From assembly GCF_024220515.1 (NCBI RefSeq), contig NZ_JAMXOT010000009.1:1-46932 (forward strand): DNA of 46,932 bases, given 5' to 3'. Under the pieces are notes generated by a model. The model had not been told where the DNA came from. It saw only the letters and a program-made list of their open reading frames with translations, and made no database searches. This stretch comes from Oscillatoria sp. HE19RPO (GTDB lineage: Bacteria; Cyanobacteriota; Cyanobacteriia; Cyanobacteriales; Laspinemataceae). The position numbers and the translations under genes were made by a program. Positions 7,851 through 16,561 of this stretch are shown in pieces. Positions within the stretch are counted from its first letter, which is position 1. Each line of letters begins with the position of its first letter.

Positions 7851-7866
7851 GATATCCCGGGATATC
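7851..7866. promoter_or_regulatory. Perfect 16-bp palindrome upstream of gst
   Basis: GATATCCCGGGATATC is fully self-complementary and lies about 140 bp upstream of the gst start codon. A dimeric regulator site is possible. With no spacer it is a poor RNA hairpin. A partial match, GATATCCCG, occurs after the response regulator near 3702. Confidence 0.3.
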
Positions 7867-7938
7867 TGGGGCCTATCCAGGAGTTGAAGCAGGGGCCTGA
7901 CCAGAGTCGGGCGGATTCAGCATCTAGGAGTCGTCATA

Positions 7939-7971
7939 TAAAAATAGGGAATGTGGTCGTCCACATTCCCT
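7939..7971 (-). terminator. Rho-independent terminator ending the polysaccharide operon
   Basis: AGGGAATGTGG (7946-7956) and CCACATTCCCT (7961-7971) form a perfect 11-bp stem with a 4-nt loop. On the minus strand it is followed by ATTTTTATA. This suits termination of the minus-strand polysaccharide genes, whose last stop codon is at 8153. Confidence 0.85.
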
Positions 7972-8152
7972 AAAGGGCAAACAATTTAAACTAACCTGAT
8001 AACCCAATATCTCAAACCCGTTAGGATATTATAAACAACAACTGAGTTTGAATGAAGCTGATCAATATTGCGATAATTAACAGTGTTCAGATCCTAGTCA
8101 AACCAACTTGATTGAGAGACTTCCTCCCTTAATTTTTTTAAACATATTCCGC

Positions 8153-9214
8153 TCAGTCTAGCGTAGGTAAACACTCAGCAAGACCTGGCTGTCCATTACC
8201 AGAAAAAGGCCGATAATAGGACTGATACCAAGAAACAAATCGGGGAATTCCCACCTCCAGGGGAATACTGGGGCGAAATCCTACATCTTGCTCTAATTCC
8301 TCAATATCGGCATAAGTCGCAGGTACATCCCCGGGTTGCATGGGAAGGAATTCCTTTTCTGCTTTTTTGCCCAGACAGTCTTCCAAAATTTCAATAAATC
8401 GCAACAATTCAACCGGCTGATTGTTGCCAATATTGTAAACTTTATAAGGAACAGCAAGACCGGGGCTACGAGAAAGCGTTTCCGTTGCTTCTGGATGGTT
8501 CTGAGGGATGCGATCGAGAACCCGGACTACCCCGGTGATAATATCGTCAATATAGGTAAAATCTCTTTTCATTTTACCATAGTTAAAAACAGGAATCGGT
8601 TTTCCGGCTAATATCGCTTCGGTAAACAGAAACAACGCCATATCGGGACGGCCCCAAGGACCATAAACCGTGAAAAATCGCAGACCCGTGGTTGGCAATC
8701 CATATAAATAGCTGTAGGTATGCGCCATCAATTCATTGGCTTTTTTAGTCGCCGCATATAAACTAATCGGCGCATCTACATTATCCCGAACAGAAAAGGG
8801 CATTTTGGTATTTGCGCCATAAACTGAACTGGAAGATGCAAACACCAAATGGTTGACATTGTTGTGCCGACACCCTTCTAAAATATTCGTGAACCCGATT
8901 AAGTTACTCTCCACATAAGCATGAGGATGGGTTAACGAATAACGCACCCCCGCTTGGGCCGCTAAATTAATTACCCGGTCCGGTTGATAGTCAGCGAACA
9001 GTTTTTCTATTCCTTGGCGATCGCTCAAATCTAATTGGCAAAACTCAAATTGGGGATGCGCTTGCAACAACGCCAGTCGCGATCGCTTTAAATTAACATC
9101 ATAATAATCATTCAGATTATCGATACCCAGAATCGCTTCCCCCCGTCCCAGCAACCGCTGACACAAATGAAAGCCAATAAAACCAGCCGCCCCAGTCACT
9201 AAAATCGGTTTCAT
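8153..9214 (-). CDS. UDP-glucuronate 4-epimerase-like NAD-dependent epimerase
   Basis: This extended short-chain dehydrogenase of 353 residues has the NAD-binding GAAGFIG at 8-14 and the catalytic pair Y153/K157 in LYAATKK, with the preceding ASSSSVYG. The stretch DNLNDYYDVNLKRSRL and the substrate-binding region NYGKMKRDFTYIDDI are typical of UDP-glucuronate 4-epimerases (CapI/LpsL group), which make UDP-galacturonate for acidic polysaccharides. It is the last gene of the locus, starting 6 bp after the sugar dehydrogenase, so the two are probably translated from one message. Action on an N-acetylated uronate cannot be excluded, because the neighbouring dehydrogenase resembles UDP-N-acetylhexosamine enzymes. 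Confidence 0.9.
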   Translation of the reverse strand: MKPILVTGAAGFIGFHLCQRLLGRGEAILGIDNLNDYYDVNLKRSRLALLQAHPQFEFCQLDLSDRQGIEKLFADYQPDRVINLAAQAGVRYSLTHPHAYVESNLIGFTNILEGCRHNNVNHLVFASSSSVYGANTKMPFSVRDNVDAPISLYAATKKANELMAHTYSYLYGLPTTGLRFFTVYGPWGRPDMALFLFTEAILAGKPIPVFNYGKMKRDFTYIDDIITGVVRVLDRIPQNHPEATETLSRSPGLAVPYKVYNIGNNQPVELLRFIEILEDCLGKKAEKEFLPMQPGDVPATYADIEELEQDVGFRPSIPLEVGIPRFVSWYQSYYRPFSGNGQPGLAECLPTLD

Positions 9215-9220
9215 AACCCG

Positions 9221-10504
9221 TTATAAACTCCAGTAAACTATTTTTGAAGGAAAAAGACTCGGACCCAACACTGATTTAATATCCATAAAAATGCCCTCGG
9301 GATTCAGACATTGGATTAACTCATCCGGTGAGCATTCTAAATATTGACGATGGGGTACCGCTAGAATCAGTGCATCCAAGGCAAAAAAATCAGACCAAGG
9401 ACTCATAGAAATGCCATAAACTTGGTGAACTTCCTCCGGATTGGCAATGGGATCATGGACTAAAGGTCTGATTCCAAACTGTTCGAGTTCAACCACAATA
9501 TCGGGAACCCGAGTATTGCGAGTATCGGGAACATTCTCTTTAAATGTCATTCCTAAAATACCCACACGAACCTGCTTGATGGGAATATTTTCATGATTAG
9601 TCAACAGTTTAATTAACCGCTGACCCAGATAACGCCCCATATTGTCATTGATGCGCCGACCCGCGAGAATGACCTCTGGACGATAGCCGACTTGTTGAGC
9701 TTTTGCAGTTAGATAATACGGGTCAACACCAATGCAATGACCGCCTACCAATCCCGGTTTGAAGGGTAAAAAGTTCCACTTAGTCCCAGCAGCAGCCAAT
9801 ACTTCATGAGTCGAGATATTCAAGCGGTCAAAAATTAAAGCCAGTTCATTCATTAAGGCAATATTCAAATCCCGCTGAATATTTTCAATCACTTTGGCAG
9901 ATTCTGCCACTTTAATCGAAGGAGCGCGATAAACTCCCGCATCAATAATCGATTCATAAACCTGTGCCACCCGCTCTAATGTCTCCGCATCTTCCCCAGA
10001 AACCACTTTAATAATTGTTTCCAGCCTATGTTCTGGATCTCCAGGATTGATGCGTTCGGGAGAATAGCCTAATTTGAAATCAATACCTGGACGCAATCCA
10101 GATTCTCGGGCTAAAATGGTTCCGCAAGTTTCCTCAGTCACCCCGGGATAAACTGTAGATTCATACACAACGACCGAACCGGGTTGCAAGACTCGCCCCA
10201 CCAGTTCTGATGCTCGGATTAAAGGGGTTAAATCGGGATAATGATTGGAGTCAATCGGGGTGGGAACAGCAACAATGAAAAAGTTGGATGATTTTAAATG
10301 ATTGGGATCATTGGTGAATTGAAGAGAAGTTGATTTTAAGTGATTTAAACAGACTTCTCCCGTCGCGTCGATTCCCTGGGTGAGGGCGTGAATTTTCTCC
10401 GGTTTGATATCAAATCCAACGGTATCTGGAAACTTTTTAGCTAAGGCAATGGCTAAGGGTAGCCCGACATAACCCAGTCCAATAATTGCAATTTTTTCCG
10501 ACAT
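9221..10504 (-). CDS. Nucleotide-sugar 6-dehydrogenase (WbpA/TviB-like)
   Basis: This 427-residue member of the UDP-glucose/GDP-mannose dehydrogenase family has the N-terminal Rossmann motif GLGYVG at 9-14, the central domain, and the catalytic cysteine C257 in GLVGGHCIGVDPYYL. It oxidises the C6 hydroxyl of a UDP-hexose to a uronic acid using two NAD. The GVDPYYLT form and overall length match enzymes acting on UDP-N-acetylglucosamine or UDP-N-acetylgalactosamine (WbpA, WbpO, TviB) better than UDP-glucose dehydrogenases. The substrate remains an inference. Together with the downstream epimerase it points to uronic acids in the product. It lies 50 bp from the WecA-like gene. Confidence 0.9.
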   Translation of the reverse strand: MSEKIAIIGLGYVGLPLAIALAKKFPDTVGFDIKPEKIHALTQGIDATGEVCLNHLKSTSLQFTNDPNHLKSSNFFIVAVPTPIDSNHYPDLTPLIRASELVGRVLQPGSVVVYESTVYPGVTEETCGTILARESGLRPGIDFKLGYSPERINPGDPEHRLETIIKVVSGEDAETLERVAQVYESIIDAGVYRAPSIKVAESAKVIENIQRDLNIALMNELALIFDRLNISTHEVLAAAGTKWNFLPFKPGLVGGHCIGVDPYYLTAKAQQVGYRPEVILAGRRINDNMGRYLGQRLIKLLTNHENIPIKQVRVGILGMTFKENVPDTRNTRVPDIVVELEQFGIRPLVHDPIANPEEVHQVYGISMSPWSDFFALDALILAVPHRQYLECSPDELIQCLNPEGIFMDIKSVLGPSLFPSKIVYWSL

Positions 10505-10554
10505 AATGGGGTGTGGTTTAATTGAAAAATTGAATAGAAACGTGGCATCAAGGA

Positions 10555-11658
10555 TTAAAGTTGGGGCTGTTTATAAACTGGCGGAGAAGCTAACGATTCG
10601 GAGTCTGAAACGAACCGGGAAGGGTGAGAATCCGGGGTGGGTTGTCCGGTATCGGAAAGGTCCACTTGCTCAAACCAAAAGAAGGCCGCGATCGCCAATA
10701 AACCGAGAATCATCACACTCGGTGCGGCGATCGCCCAAGATGGGTTAAGCGCGATCGCCACTCCTACCGCATTGCAAACGCCCGCTGCTTTATAAATTCG
10801 TCCCACCCCTTGGGGAACCGTTAACCCCATCCGTACCAACCGATGGGAGCTGTGATCCCGTCCTCCATCAGTGAGTTTCAGTTGGCGACGCAGACGTGAG
10901 AAGGTAACCAGGGTTGTATCAAAAATTGGAACTGCTAAAATAACGATGGGAACTAGCCAAGTTCCGGAAAATTCTGCATTGGGGGAAATGACCATCAATC
11001 CCAGGGCCGCTAACAAAAATCCAATAAACAGACTGCCCGCATCTCCCATAAAAATTGTGGCCGGATGCCAGTTAAACCGCAGGAATCCCAAGGTAATCCC
11101 GAAGATCGTCCCACAAACGAGAACCAAGGGAATTTGTCCTTGGACCCAGGCGATCGCCCCGAAACCAACACAGGCGATCGCACTCACCCCCGCAGACAGA
11201 CCATCCATATTATCTAGCAGATTCAGAGCATTGCAGATTCCGACCACCCAAAATAAAGTCAGGGCAATATCCAACCCCTGAATTCCCGTTAAATGTATAA
11301 AAATCCCACTAGAGACCAAAGCAATGCCCGCCAACAGTTGGCCGACCAGTTTAGGTAGGGGATTGAGTCCGCGCAGGTCGTCATACAATCCCATCCCCGC
11401 CAGCAACGTCGCGGCGATCGCCAGAGTCACCCCTTGGGAGAATAACCACGGTGAATCAACAATCAGTAAAGTCACAATAAAACCTACATACATCGCAATT
11501 CCGCCTAACAGGGGAATCGGACGACTATGTGCCTTGTGCTGTCCCGGTTTATCCAGCCACCGAAAACGGCAAGCGGCATAGCGGGCTAGATAAGTCCCTC
11601 CACCCGCCAGAGACATCGACAAAATGACAGCCTCAGCAAGTAACCAATGTGTAGTCAT
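10555..11658 (-). CDS. WecA/MraY-family undecaprenyl-phosphate sugar-1-phosphate transferase
   Basis: This is a polytopic membrane enzyme of 367 residues with about ten predicted helices. Family motifs are present in order: HSRPIPLLGG near 44-53, LYDDLRGL (D93/D94) near 91-98, NLLDNMDGL near 146-154, FMGDAGSLFIGF, and GGRDHSSHRL, the HxxH-type loop. It would transfer a sugar-1-phosphate, commonly GlcNAc-1-P, to undecaprenyl phosphate on the cytoplasmic face and so start each repeat unit. It is rich in HIP1 sites (six), unlike the genes further upstream in the locus. A proline- and serine-containing cytoplasmic tail follows the last helix. A 323-bp gap separates it from the next transferase. 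Confidence 0.9.
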   Translation of the reverse strand: MTTHWLLAEAVILSMSLAGGGTYLARYAACRFRWLDKPGQHKAHSRPIPLLGGIAMYVGFIVTLLIVDSPWLFSQGVTLAIAATLLAGMGLYDDLRGLNPLPKLVGQLLAGIALVSSGIFIHLTGIQGLDIALTLFWVVGICNALNLLDNMDGLSAGVSAIACVGFGAIAWVQGQIPLVLVCGTIFGITLGFLRFNWHPATIFMGDAGSLFIGFLLAALGLMVISPNAEFSGTWLVPIVILAVPIFDTTLVTFSRLRRQLKLTDGGRDHSSHRLVRMGLTVPQGVGRIYKAAGVCNAVGVAIALNPSWAIAAPSVMILGLLAIAAFFWFEQVDLSDTGQPTPDSHPSRFVSDSESLASPPVYKQPQL

Positions 11659-11981
11659 GAAATTGCCCTAATCTGGTACATTTGGGTTCAGTACAGAGTG
11701 AAAAAACACCACAAATCACCTCAATGGTTAACTCAGCCGCCATTTTGCGGATTGTATCCTCTGGCGATCAGCTAACACAGTGTTCTTCCAGTCACCCTGC
11801 TGTCAAATGCACCTCAAATGGCCTAGGGACTCAACCAACCCACCACAAACTTGCATCGGATTGGGTTTGTCCTAAACAAGATTCCATCTAAAAACCCGGC
11901 TGCTGAACTAAAAATTCTGATTTTTAGTCAGAAGAAGAGTATAAAAACCTGTTTTTTAGTTGCGTTGCGTCAGTCTTTAGT
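11659..11981. other. 323-bp gap upstream of the WecA-like gene
   Basis: No convincing coding sequence. An AT-rich hairpin, CTAAAAAT/ATTTTTAG with loop TCTG at 11908-11927, sits close to the end of the upstream glycosyltransferase. It could terminate weakly or mark a new promoter for the last three genes. Confidence 0.5.
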
Positions 11982-13205
11982 CTAACTACGTTTCTCCGGT
12001 GATACAATCCCTAGAGAAAAGGGACGAGTCTTAGCAACAAGGGTTAAAGTTTTGTAAAACTTGTCCATATCAGCAACTAACCGTTCTGACGTATAGTTTT
12101 GTAACGTCAGGGTTTGCGCTTGTTGTGCGAATTGAGCCGTAGTCGTAGATTCCTGAAATAAAGTGAGAATAGCTTCAGCTAAAGCGTTCGCGTCCCGGGG
12201 GGGAACTAGACGCCCAGTGTAACCTTCCTGGATTAAATCCGCAACCCCCCCAACCCGGGTAGAAATCACCGGACAACCGGCAGCCATTGCCTCAATCAAA
12301 GAAGCCGGAGTCCCTTCATTATCCGAGGAAATCACCACAGCATCCAAATCCGCATACACTTGCGCCAAATCCCGACGCCATCCGGTGAAGATGACCGCTT
12401 TTTCAATGTGCAACTGTTCGGCGTAAGTTTCAAGTTCCCCACGCAGTTCGCCATCGCCAACGATCGCAAAACGCAGATGGGGATTTTGGTGATAAGCGAT
12501 CGCAGCCGCCTCCAGAAATAGATGCAAATTTTTAATCGGCACCAAACGCCCTACCGCACCCACTAAACCGACATCCGCCGGTAAATCGAATTCTGCACGA
12601 AACTGATTTGTGGTTGAGACGTCCTTGAGCCGATGGAGTTCCAGACCCAAAGGAATCACTTCAATGTGGGAAGCATCGGTGATACCATAGCTGACAATTT
12701 CCGATTTCAGGCGATCGCTAATCGTAATAATCCGGCTACTCAGCTTCGCACAAAATTTCTCTAATTCAATAAAAAACCGAGTTTTCGCCGCCCCAAAATA
12801 CCCATGAAACACATGACCATGAAACGTATGCACCACCCAGGGCACCCCCGCCCACCGCGCCGCCAATCGTCCCACCAAACCCGCTTTTGCCGTATGGGTA
12901 TGAACAATATCCGGCTTCCACTCCCGCATTAATTGATACAGTTTGAGCAGAGTCGCAATATCCTGACGAAAATTAATTTCACGCCCCAAGTCTGGAATAA
13001 TTTCCATCGCCAACTGACGTGCCGCAAATTCATCTTTGAGCGTCCCTTCACGACTGGTTTCCATCCCAGTCACTAACAAACACTCATACCCGAGATGAGT
13101 TAATCCTTCATTAAGTAAAGTAACATGAGTGGCAGGACCACCCACATTCATACGAGCGATAATTCGCATCACGCGGATGGGGGGGGGAGGGGAGGAAAAA
13201 AGCAT
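11982..13205 (-). CDS. GT4-family glycosyltransferase
   Basis: This retaining glycosyltransferase has a GT-B fold. The N-terminal domain opens with MRIIARMNVGGPATHVT and contains DIVHTHTAKAGLVGRLAAR and TFHGHVFHGYFG. The C-terminal donor-binding domain carries VGRLVPIKN and the E-x7-E-type block SSDNEGTPASLIEAMAAG near 305-322. It should add one sugar from a nucleotide donor to the lipid-linked repeat unit in the cytoplasm. The encoded start is ATG at 13205, but a run of nine C bases follows within the first codons and an in-frame ATG at 13169 matches the usual family N-terminus. Neither has a clear ribosome-binding site, so either start is possible. Confidence 0.9.
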   Translation of the reverse strand: MLFSSPPPPIRVMRIIARMNVGGPATHVTLLNEGLTHLGYECLLVTGMETSREGTLKDEFAARQLAMEIIPDLGREINFRQDIATLLKLYQLMREWKPDIVHTHTAKAGLVGRLAARWAGVPWVVHTFHGHVFHGYFGAAKTRFFIELEKFCAKLSSRIITISDRLKSEIVSYGITDASHIEVIPLGLELHRLKDVSTTNQFRAEFDLPADVGLVGAVGRLVPIKNLHLFLEAAAIAYHQNPHLRFAIVGDGELRGELETYAEQLHIEKAVIFTGWRRDLAQVYADLDAVVISSDNEGTPASLIEAMAAGCPVISTRVGGVADLIQEGYTGRLVPPRDANALAEAILTLFQESTTTAQFAQQAQTLTLQNYTSERLVADMDKFYKTLTLVAKTRPFSLGIVSPEKRS

Positions 13206-13292
13206 AGTAAGTTTAAATTGATTAAAGGTAGATTAAAATCAAGACTGATAGCAATAGAGAATAAAACTGGATTCGTTCCCAACCGATATTTT

Positions 13293-14426
13293 TCATGTTA
13301 CTCGGGAAATCCCTAATACTTCATCGTAAACTGCGATCGTTTTTTGTACCATGCGATCTACAGTAAACTCTTGTTCCAATCTTTGACGCCCAGCGAAACC
13401 AAATTGCTGGCATAAACTTGGGTTGTCTATCAGTTTCAGCAATCCTTGCGCTAAAGCATCCGAGTTGTCCGGAGGCACCAGTAAACCCGTTTGTCCATCA
13501 ATCACGATTTCAGGAATTGCCATGACATTGGAAGCAACTACGGGTTTACTAACAGCCATTGCCTCTAGCAAAACCAGTCCAAATCCTTCGCCAAAAGTAG
13601 GAAAAGCAAAGATATCAAACTCTGAAACAACAGCACTTAACCTGGGTTGTTGGAGATAGCCCAGGAAATGAGTATTTTCGACAATTCCCAAAGTCCTGGC
13701 TTGTTCTTCTAATTGATGGCGATAAAGGCCGTCACCAACAATTACTAAAGAGGCTTGTGGGTGCTGTTCTAGACATTTTGCAAAAGCATCAAGTAGAACA
13801 TGGACGCCTTTTTGATGCAGCAGACGGCTAACTGTCCCGATGATAGGTTTGGAAAAGTTAACTAATTCTTTGGGGTGTTTAGTGATAGGTTGTATGTCTT
13901 CTATCTCAATTGCATTGGGGATGACCCGCATCTTTGCCAACGGAAGTTTTTCGGTCTTCACCAACCATTCACCGATCGCTTTTGATACGGTGATAATTTG
14001 CTGCTGCTGTGAAGCTGCTAGGCGATCTAAAAAACCGTATTTTTTTTTAGAACGCCAAGGATTGAAACCATGTTTCGTGGAAATAATTGCTGGAATACCT
14101 GCCAATCGTGCGGCTAAACTGCCATAGATATCAGCATGGAATAAATGGGTGTGGATTAAGTCAAAATAGTTTGGTATGAGATAGTCTGTGATCTGGAAAA
14201 CTAGGAGTGGGTCTATATCTGCACCCATCGAGATTCGATAAGTCGGAATTCCAACCGCCTGCATTTGTTCGATGAAAGATTCTGGACCGTCTTCGGAGTC
14301 CGCCAAAACGAGCATGGTTGTATCGTAACCATACTTTTTTAGCTGTGGGAGTAAGGTTAGCAGGTAGTTTTCTGAACCGGCAATGCCCGCGACTTTCTGA
14401 ATATGGATAATTTTTTTTGTATTCAC
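13293..14426 (-). CDS. GT4-family glycosyltransferase
   Basis: This 377-residue GT-B enzyme of family GT4 shows IIHIQKVAGIAGSENYLLTLLP at its N-terminus, FDLIHTHLFHADIYGSLAAR and STKHGFNPWR in the acceptor half, and GTVSRLLHQKGVHVLLDAF plus the donor-site block FPTFGEGFGLVLLEAMA in the C-terminal half. It probably adds one sugar of the repeat unit. The start codon is GTG, inferred from family alignment, with no visible Shine-Dalgarno sequence. The two GT4 genes are separated by 87 bp. The DNA is AT-rich and has no GCGATCGC site. Confidence 0.9.
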   Translation of the reverse strand: MNTKKIIHIQKVAGIAGSENYLLTLLPQLKKYGYDTTMLVLADSEDGPESFIEQMQAVGIPTYRISMGADIDPLLVFQITDYLIPNYFDLIHTHLFHADIYGSLAARLAGIPAIISTKHGFNPWRSKKKYGFLDRLAASQQQQIITVSKAIGEWLVKTEKLPLAKMRVIPNAIEIEDIQPITKHPKELVNFSKPIIGTVSRLLHQKGVHVLLDAFAKCLEQHPQASLVIVGDGLYRHQLEEQARTLGIVENTHFLGYLQQPRLSAVVSEFDIFAFPTFGEGFGLVLLEAMAVSKPVVASNVMAIPEIVIDGQTGLLVPPDNSDALAQGLLKLIDNPSLCQQFGFAGRQRLEQEFTVDRMVQKTIAVYDEVLGISRVT

Positions 14427-14466
14427 TGGAGTAATAATGTAACTATTATTTTAAGTATATATTTTA

Positions 14467-15795
14467 TTAATTTTTTTGGTTTTTATTCATCTTTGTTTGA
14501 ATTATTTGAGAGTTCAAGTAAAATAAAAACCCAAGAAAAATTGGTAAAATTTGTAATTTAAATCGAACTGCTGCTCCCAAATTAGCTGACGAATAAAACC
14601 CGTATATACTTGCCCATGTTAAGATTAGTAAACTCATCCAAATCACTACAGGATTTTTCCAGGTTTCCCACCGAGTTTGTTTGAGGGTTGAAAAAAAGAA
14701 AATAATCAGGATAAGATTCTCAACACCAGCTAATAAACCGAAAGGATTTAGCACTTCCCCAGGAAGAGGACGGAACAAAGTTGTAAAGACTGCTAGAGGC
14801 CAGAACGCTATCATGTCACTGAAACTGAAAAATCCTCCCAAATCCTGACTAGAACCTCCTATCGATTGTGCTTGCGCTAGTCTATCGACCGTGCTAACCA
14901 CCTCTTCTGCGCTTTCTATTGCAAAATGTGAACTAAACTGATTTACAGTAACCATAAATATGGCAATTGCTAAACCAACTGTTATTAATTTAGGTAATAT
15001 CCCCCTGATCGAGATGGCAGCAAAAACTACCAAAGGGAATACTAAAATTGGTCCTAGCCATATTCGAATATTGATAGAAATAAAAACTCCTGCAATTGCT
15101 AAAAACATACCAAATAAATTAGATTTATTTTGCCATTTAATAATTCCATAAAAATACATACATATTCCAAAAAACACTATCGGATCTTTTCCAACAATTG
15201 ATGACCAAAATAAAATAGATGGAAAAAGCCCTAAGCAATAAAGTATTTTTTGATTTTGATAATTCAACAAAATTACTATGGATTTATAAACCAGATAAAT
15301 TCCCAATAAACCTATCATAGAAAAAGACACTTTTAAAGCATGATATGAAGTGGGTAAAACTTGATTGTGTAACCAAGCCAAAGCGGCTAAATTCGGAGTC
15401 CCATATCCTAGTCCTACTCTTTCCCAGGGAAAATCAGATCGAGTAGATGCTAAAAAATAATTGTAGGCATCAAGATCATAGAAATATTCGTAAATTAGCA
15501 TAAAACCCAAAGTAACTGCTGTTCTTGCAAACCATAGCCACAATAAAATTCTTTTATCAGAATTACTGATAGGCCACAAAAAAATGCTCACAGTTAAAGA
15601 GATTGCCCAAATTAATCCTATAGTATAATCTGTTACTAAATCTGTAGTGGGAAGCCGAGACAGAATGTAATGCCCAAACTTGGGTATCGATAGTAAAAAT
15701 TCACCCAATTGAATGCCTGCAACTGTAGCCAAAGCTAAAATTAATACTATTAATAAAATTTTTGAAAACTTGAATGACCATCTGTTTTTTCTCAT
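14467..15795 (-). CDS. Polytopic membrane protein, candidate polysaccharide polymerase or GT-C enzyme
   Basis: This 442-residue hydrophobic protein has roughly ten or more predicted membrane helices and no soluble domain. It occupies the position expected for the Wzy polymerase, the one core component of a Wzx/Wzy locus not otherwise accounted for, and such polymerases are too divergent to recognise by eye. After the third helix there is an acidic stretch, YEYFYDLDAYNYFLAS (about residues 101-116), with a D-x-D. A similar motif in the first external loop typifies GT-C lipid-dependent glycosyltransferases. Either role would act on undecaprenyl-linked units at the periplasmic face. Only the membrane topology is directly supported. 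Confidence 0.65.
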   Translation of the reverse strand: MRKNRWSFKFSKILLIVLILALATVAGIQLGEFLLSIPKFGHYILSRLPTTDLVTDYTIGLIWAISLTVSIFLWPISNSDKRILLWLWFARTAVTLGFMLIYEYFYDLDAYNYFLASTRSDFPWERVGLGYGTPNLAALAWLHNQVLPTSYHALKVSFSMIGLLGIYLVYKSIVILLNYQNQKILYCLGLFPSILFWSSIVGKDPIVFFGICMYFYGIIKWQNKSNLFGMFLAIAGVFISINIRIWLGPILVFPLVVFAAISIRGILPKLITVGLAIAIFMVTVNQFSSHFAIESAEEVVSTVDRLAQAQSIGGSSQDLGGFFSFSDMIAFWPLAVFTTLFRPLPGEVLNPFGLLAGVENLILIIFFFSTLKQTRWETWKNPVVIWMSLLILTWASIYGFYSSANLGAAVRFKLQILPIFLGFLFYLNSQIIQTKMNKNQKN

Positions 15796-15804
15796 GTTTT
15801 TAAT

Positions 15805-16554
15805 TCATTTAATTTTAAGTTTTTTCTTTTTCCCAAGAATTAAATTAAAAATGTTTCCTGAAGCTTGATTTAAAATATGATTATAATAACCACATTTTCG
15901 TTTGGGAATAACATCATGAAAAGAAGCAATAAATTTTTGATAACTATAGACATCAGTCCGAAATTTTTTAAGGTCAGATTCAGTCCAATGGTTACAGTGA
16001 AAGCAAATAGTCCAGATTCCAAAGGGTAGGGGACGAAATTTCCATAACTGCTGTGGAATCCAAATCATATCTTGAGAATCTTTATAAGGCAATAAAAATA
16101 ATCCATCGCTAATACAATTAATTCCTATTTTTTTTAGCCCTATAAGAGTCAAAGAATCAAATGAATGGAAAGGAGCAATCCAAACTTCGGGATTAACATC
16201 CTCATTTTGAAAAACTTCTATAGCCTTGCGAAGTTTATCTTCTTGGGTTTGAAGCGGTAAACCAACAAACTCACTTTTGAGGTTTAACCCAACTAACCCG
16301 GCTTCTCTAGTAATACAGCGGTGCTGATATCCATGTAAGCCAATAGTCCAGCCTAGACGTTGCCACTGCCGAACTTTATCCCAAAACTGAGGGGCAGGTT
16401 GAAAAATTTGTAAATCTTTATCCTGATTGTCCGGAATAACCGCCAGAATAGGCTTGACATTCAGATCAATCAAAATTTTTTCGACTTCCGACCAGACTAA
16501 CCAGTTCATAGTCGGAGTGATGTCATCAAATCTGATTAAATATTGTGGCTTCAT
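15805..16554 (-). CDS. DUF2334-like polysaccharide deacetylase-fold protein
   Basis: This protein of about 249 residues begins MKPQYLIRFDDITPTMNW, where the aspartate pair matches the metal-binding entry of polysaccharide deacetylase and DUF2334 proteins. A second block, GWTIGLHGYQHRC, gives the two-histidine element, and WIAPFHSFDSLTL looks like the third. It could remove acetyl groups from sugars of the repeat unit, probably in the cytoplasm because no signal peptide is visible. I chose the ATG at 16554, which follows the upstream methyltransferase stop by 7 bp; an in-frame ATG at 16617 would overlap that gene by 56 bp and precede the conserved start. Confidence 0.8.
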   Translation of the reverse strand: MKPQYLIRFDDITPTMNWLVWSEVEKILIDLNVKPILAVIPDNQDKDLQIFQPAPQFWDKVRQWQRLGWTIGLHGYQHRCITREAGLVGLNLKSEFVGLPLQTQEDKLRKAIEVFQNEDVNPEVWIAPFHSFDSLTLIGLKKIGINCISDGLFLLPYKDSQDMIWIPQQLWKFRPLPFGIWTICFHCNHWTESDLKKFRTDVYSYQKFIASFHDVIPKRKCGYYNHILNQASGNIFNLILGKKKKLKIK

Positions 16555-16561
16555 ATTTGAT

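Larger units (their letters stand above)
7711..8152. other. Intergenic region between gst and the polysaccharide locus
   Basis: This 442-bp stretch has no convincing gene. It holds a perfect 16-bp palindrome (7851-7866) and a minus-strand intrinsic terminator (7939-7971). The sequence on the polysaccharide side, about 8000-8150, is AT-rich and otherwise featureless. Confidence 0.7.

Noticed and set aside
10555-11658. HIP1 octamers as regulatory sites
   Set aside because: They are a genome-wide feature of many cyanobacteria and occur mostly inside genes, so I used them only as a compositional marker.
11682-11891. Small plus-strand gene in the gap upstream of the WecA-like gene
   Set aside because: The reading frame has no ribosome-binding site and its translation has no recognisable domain or coding-like composition.
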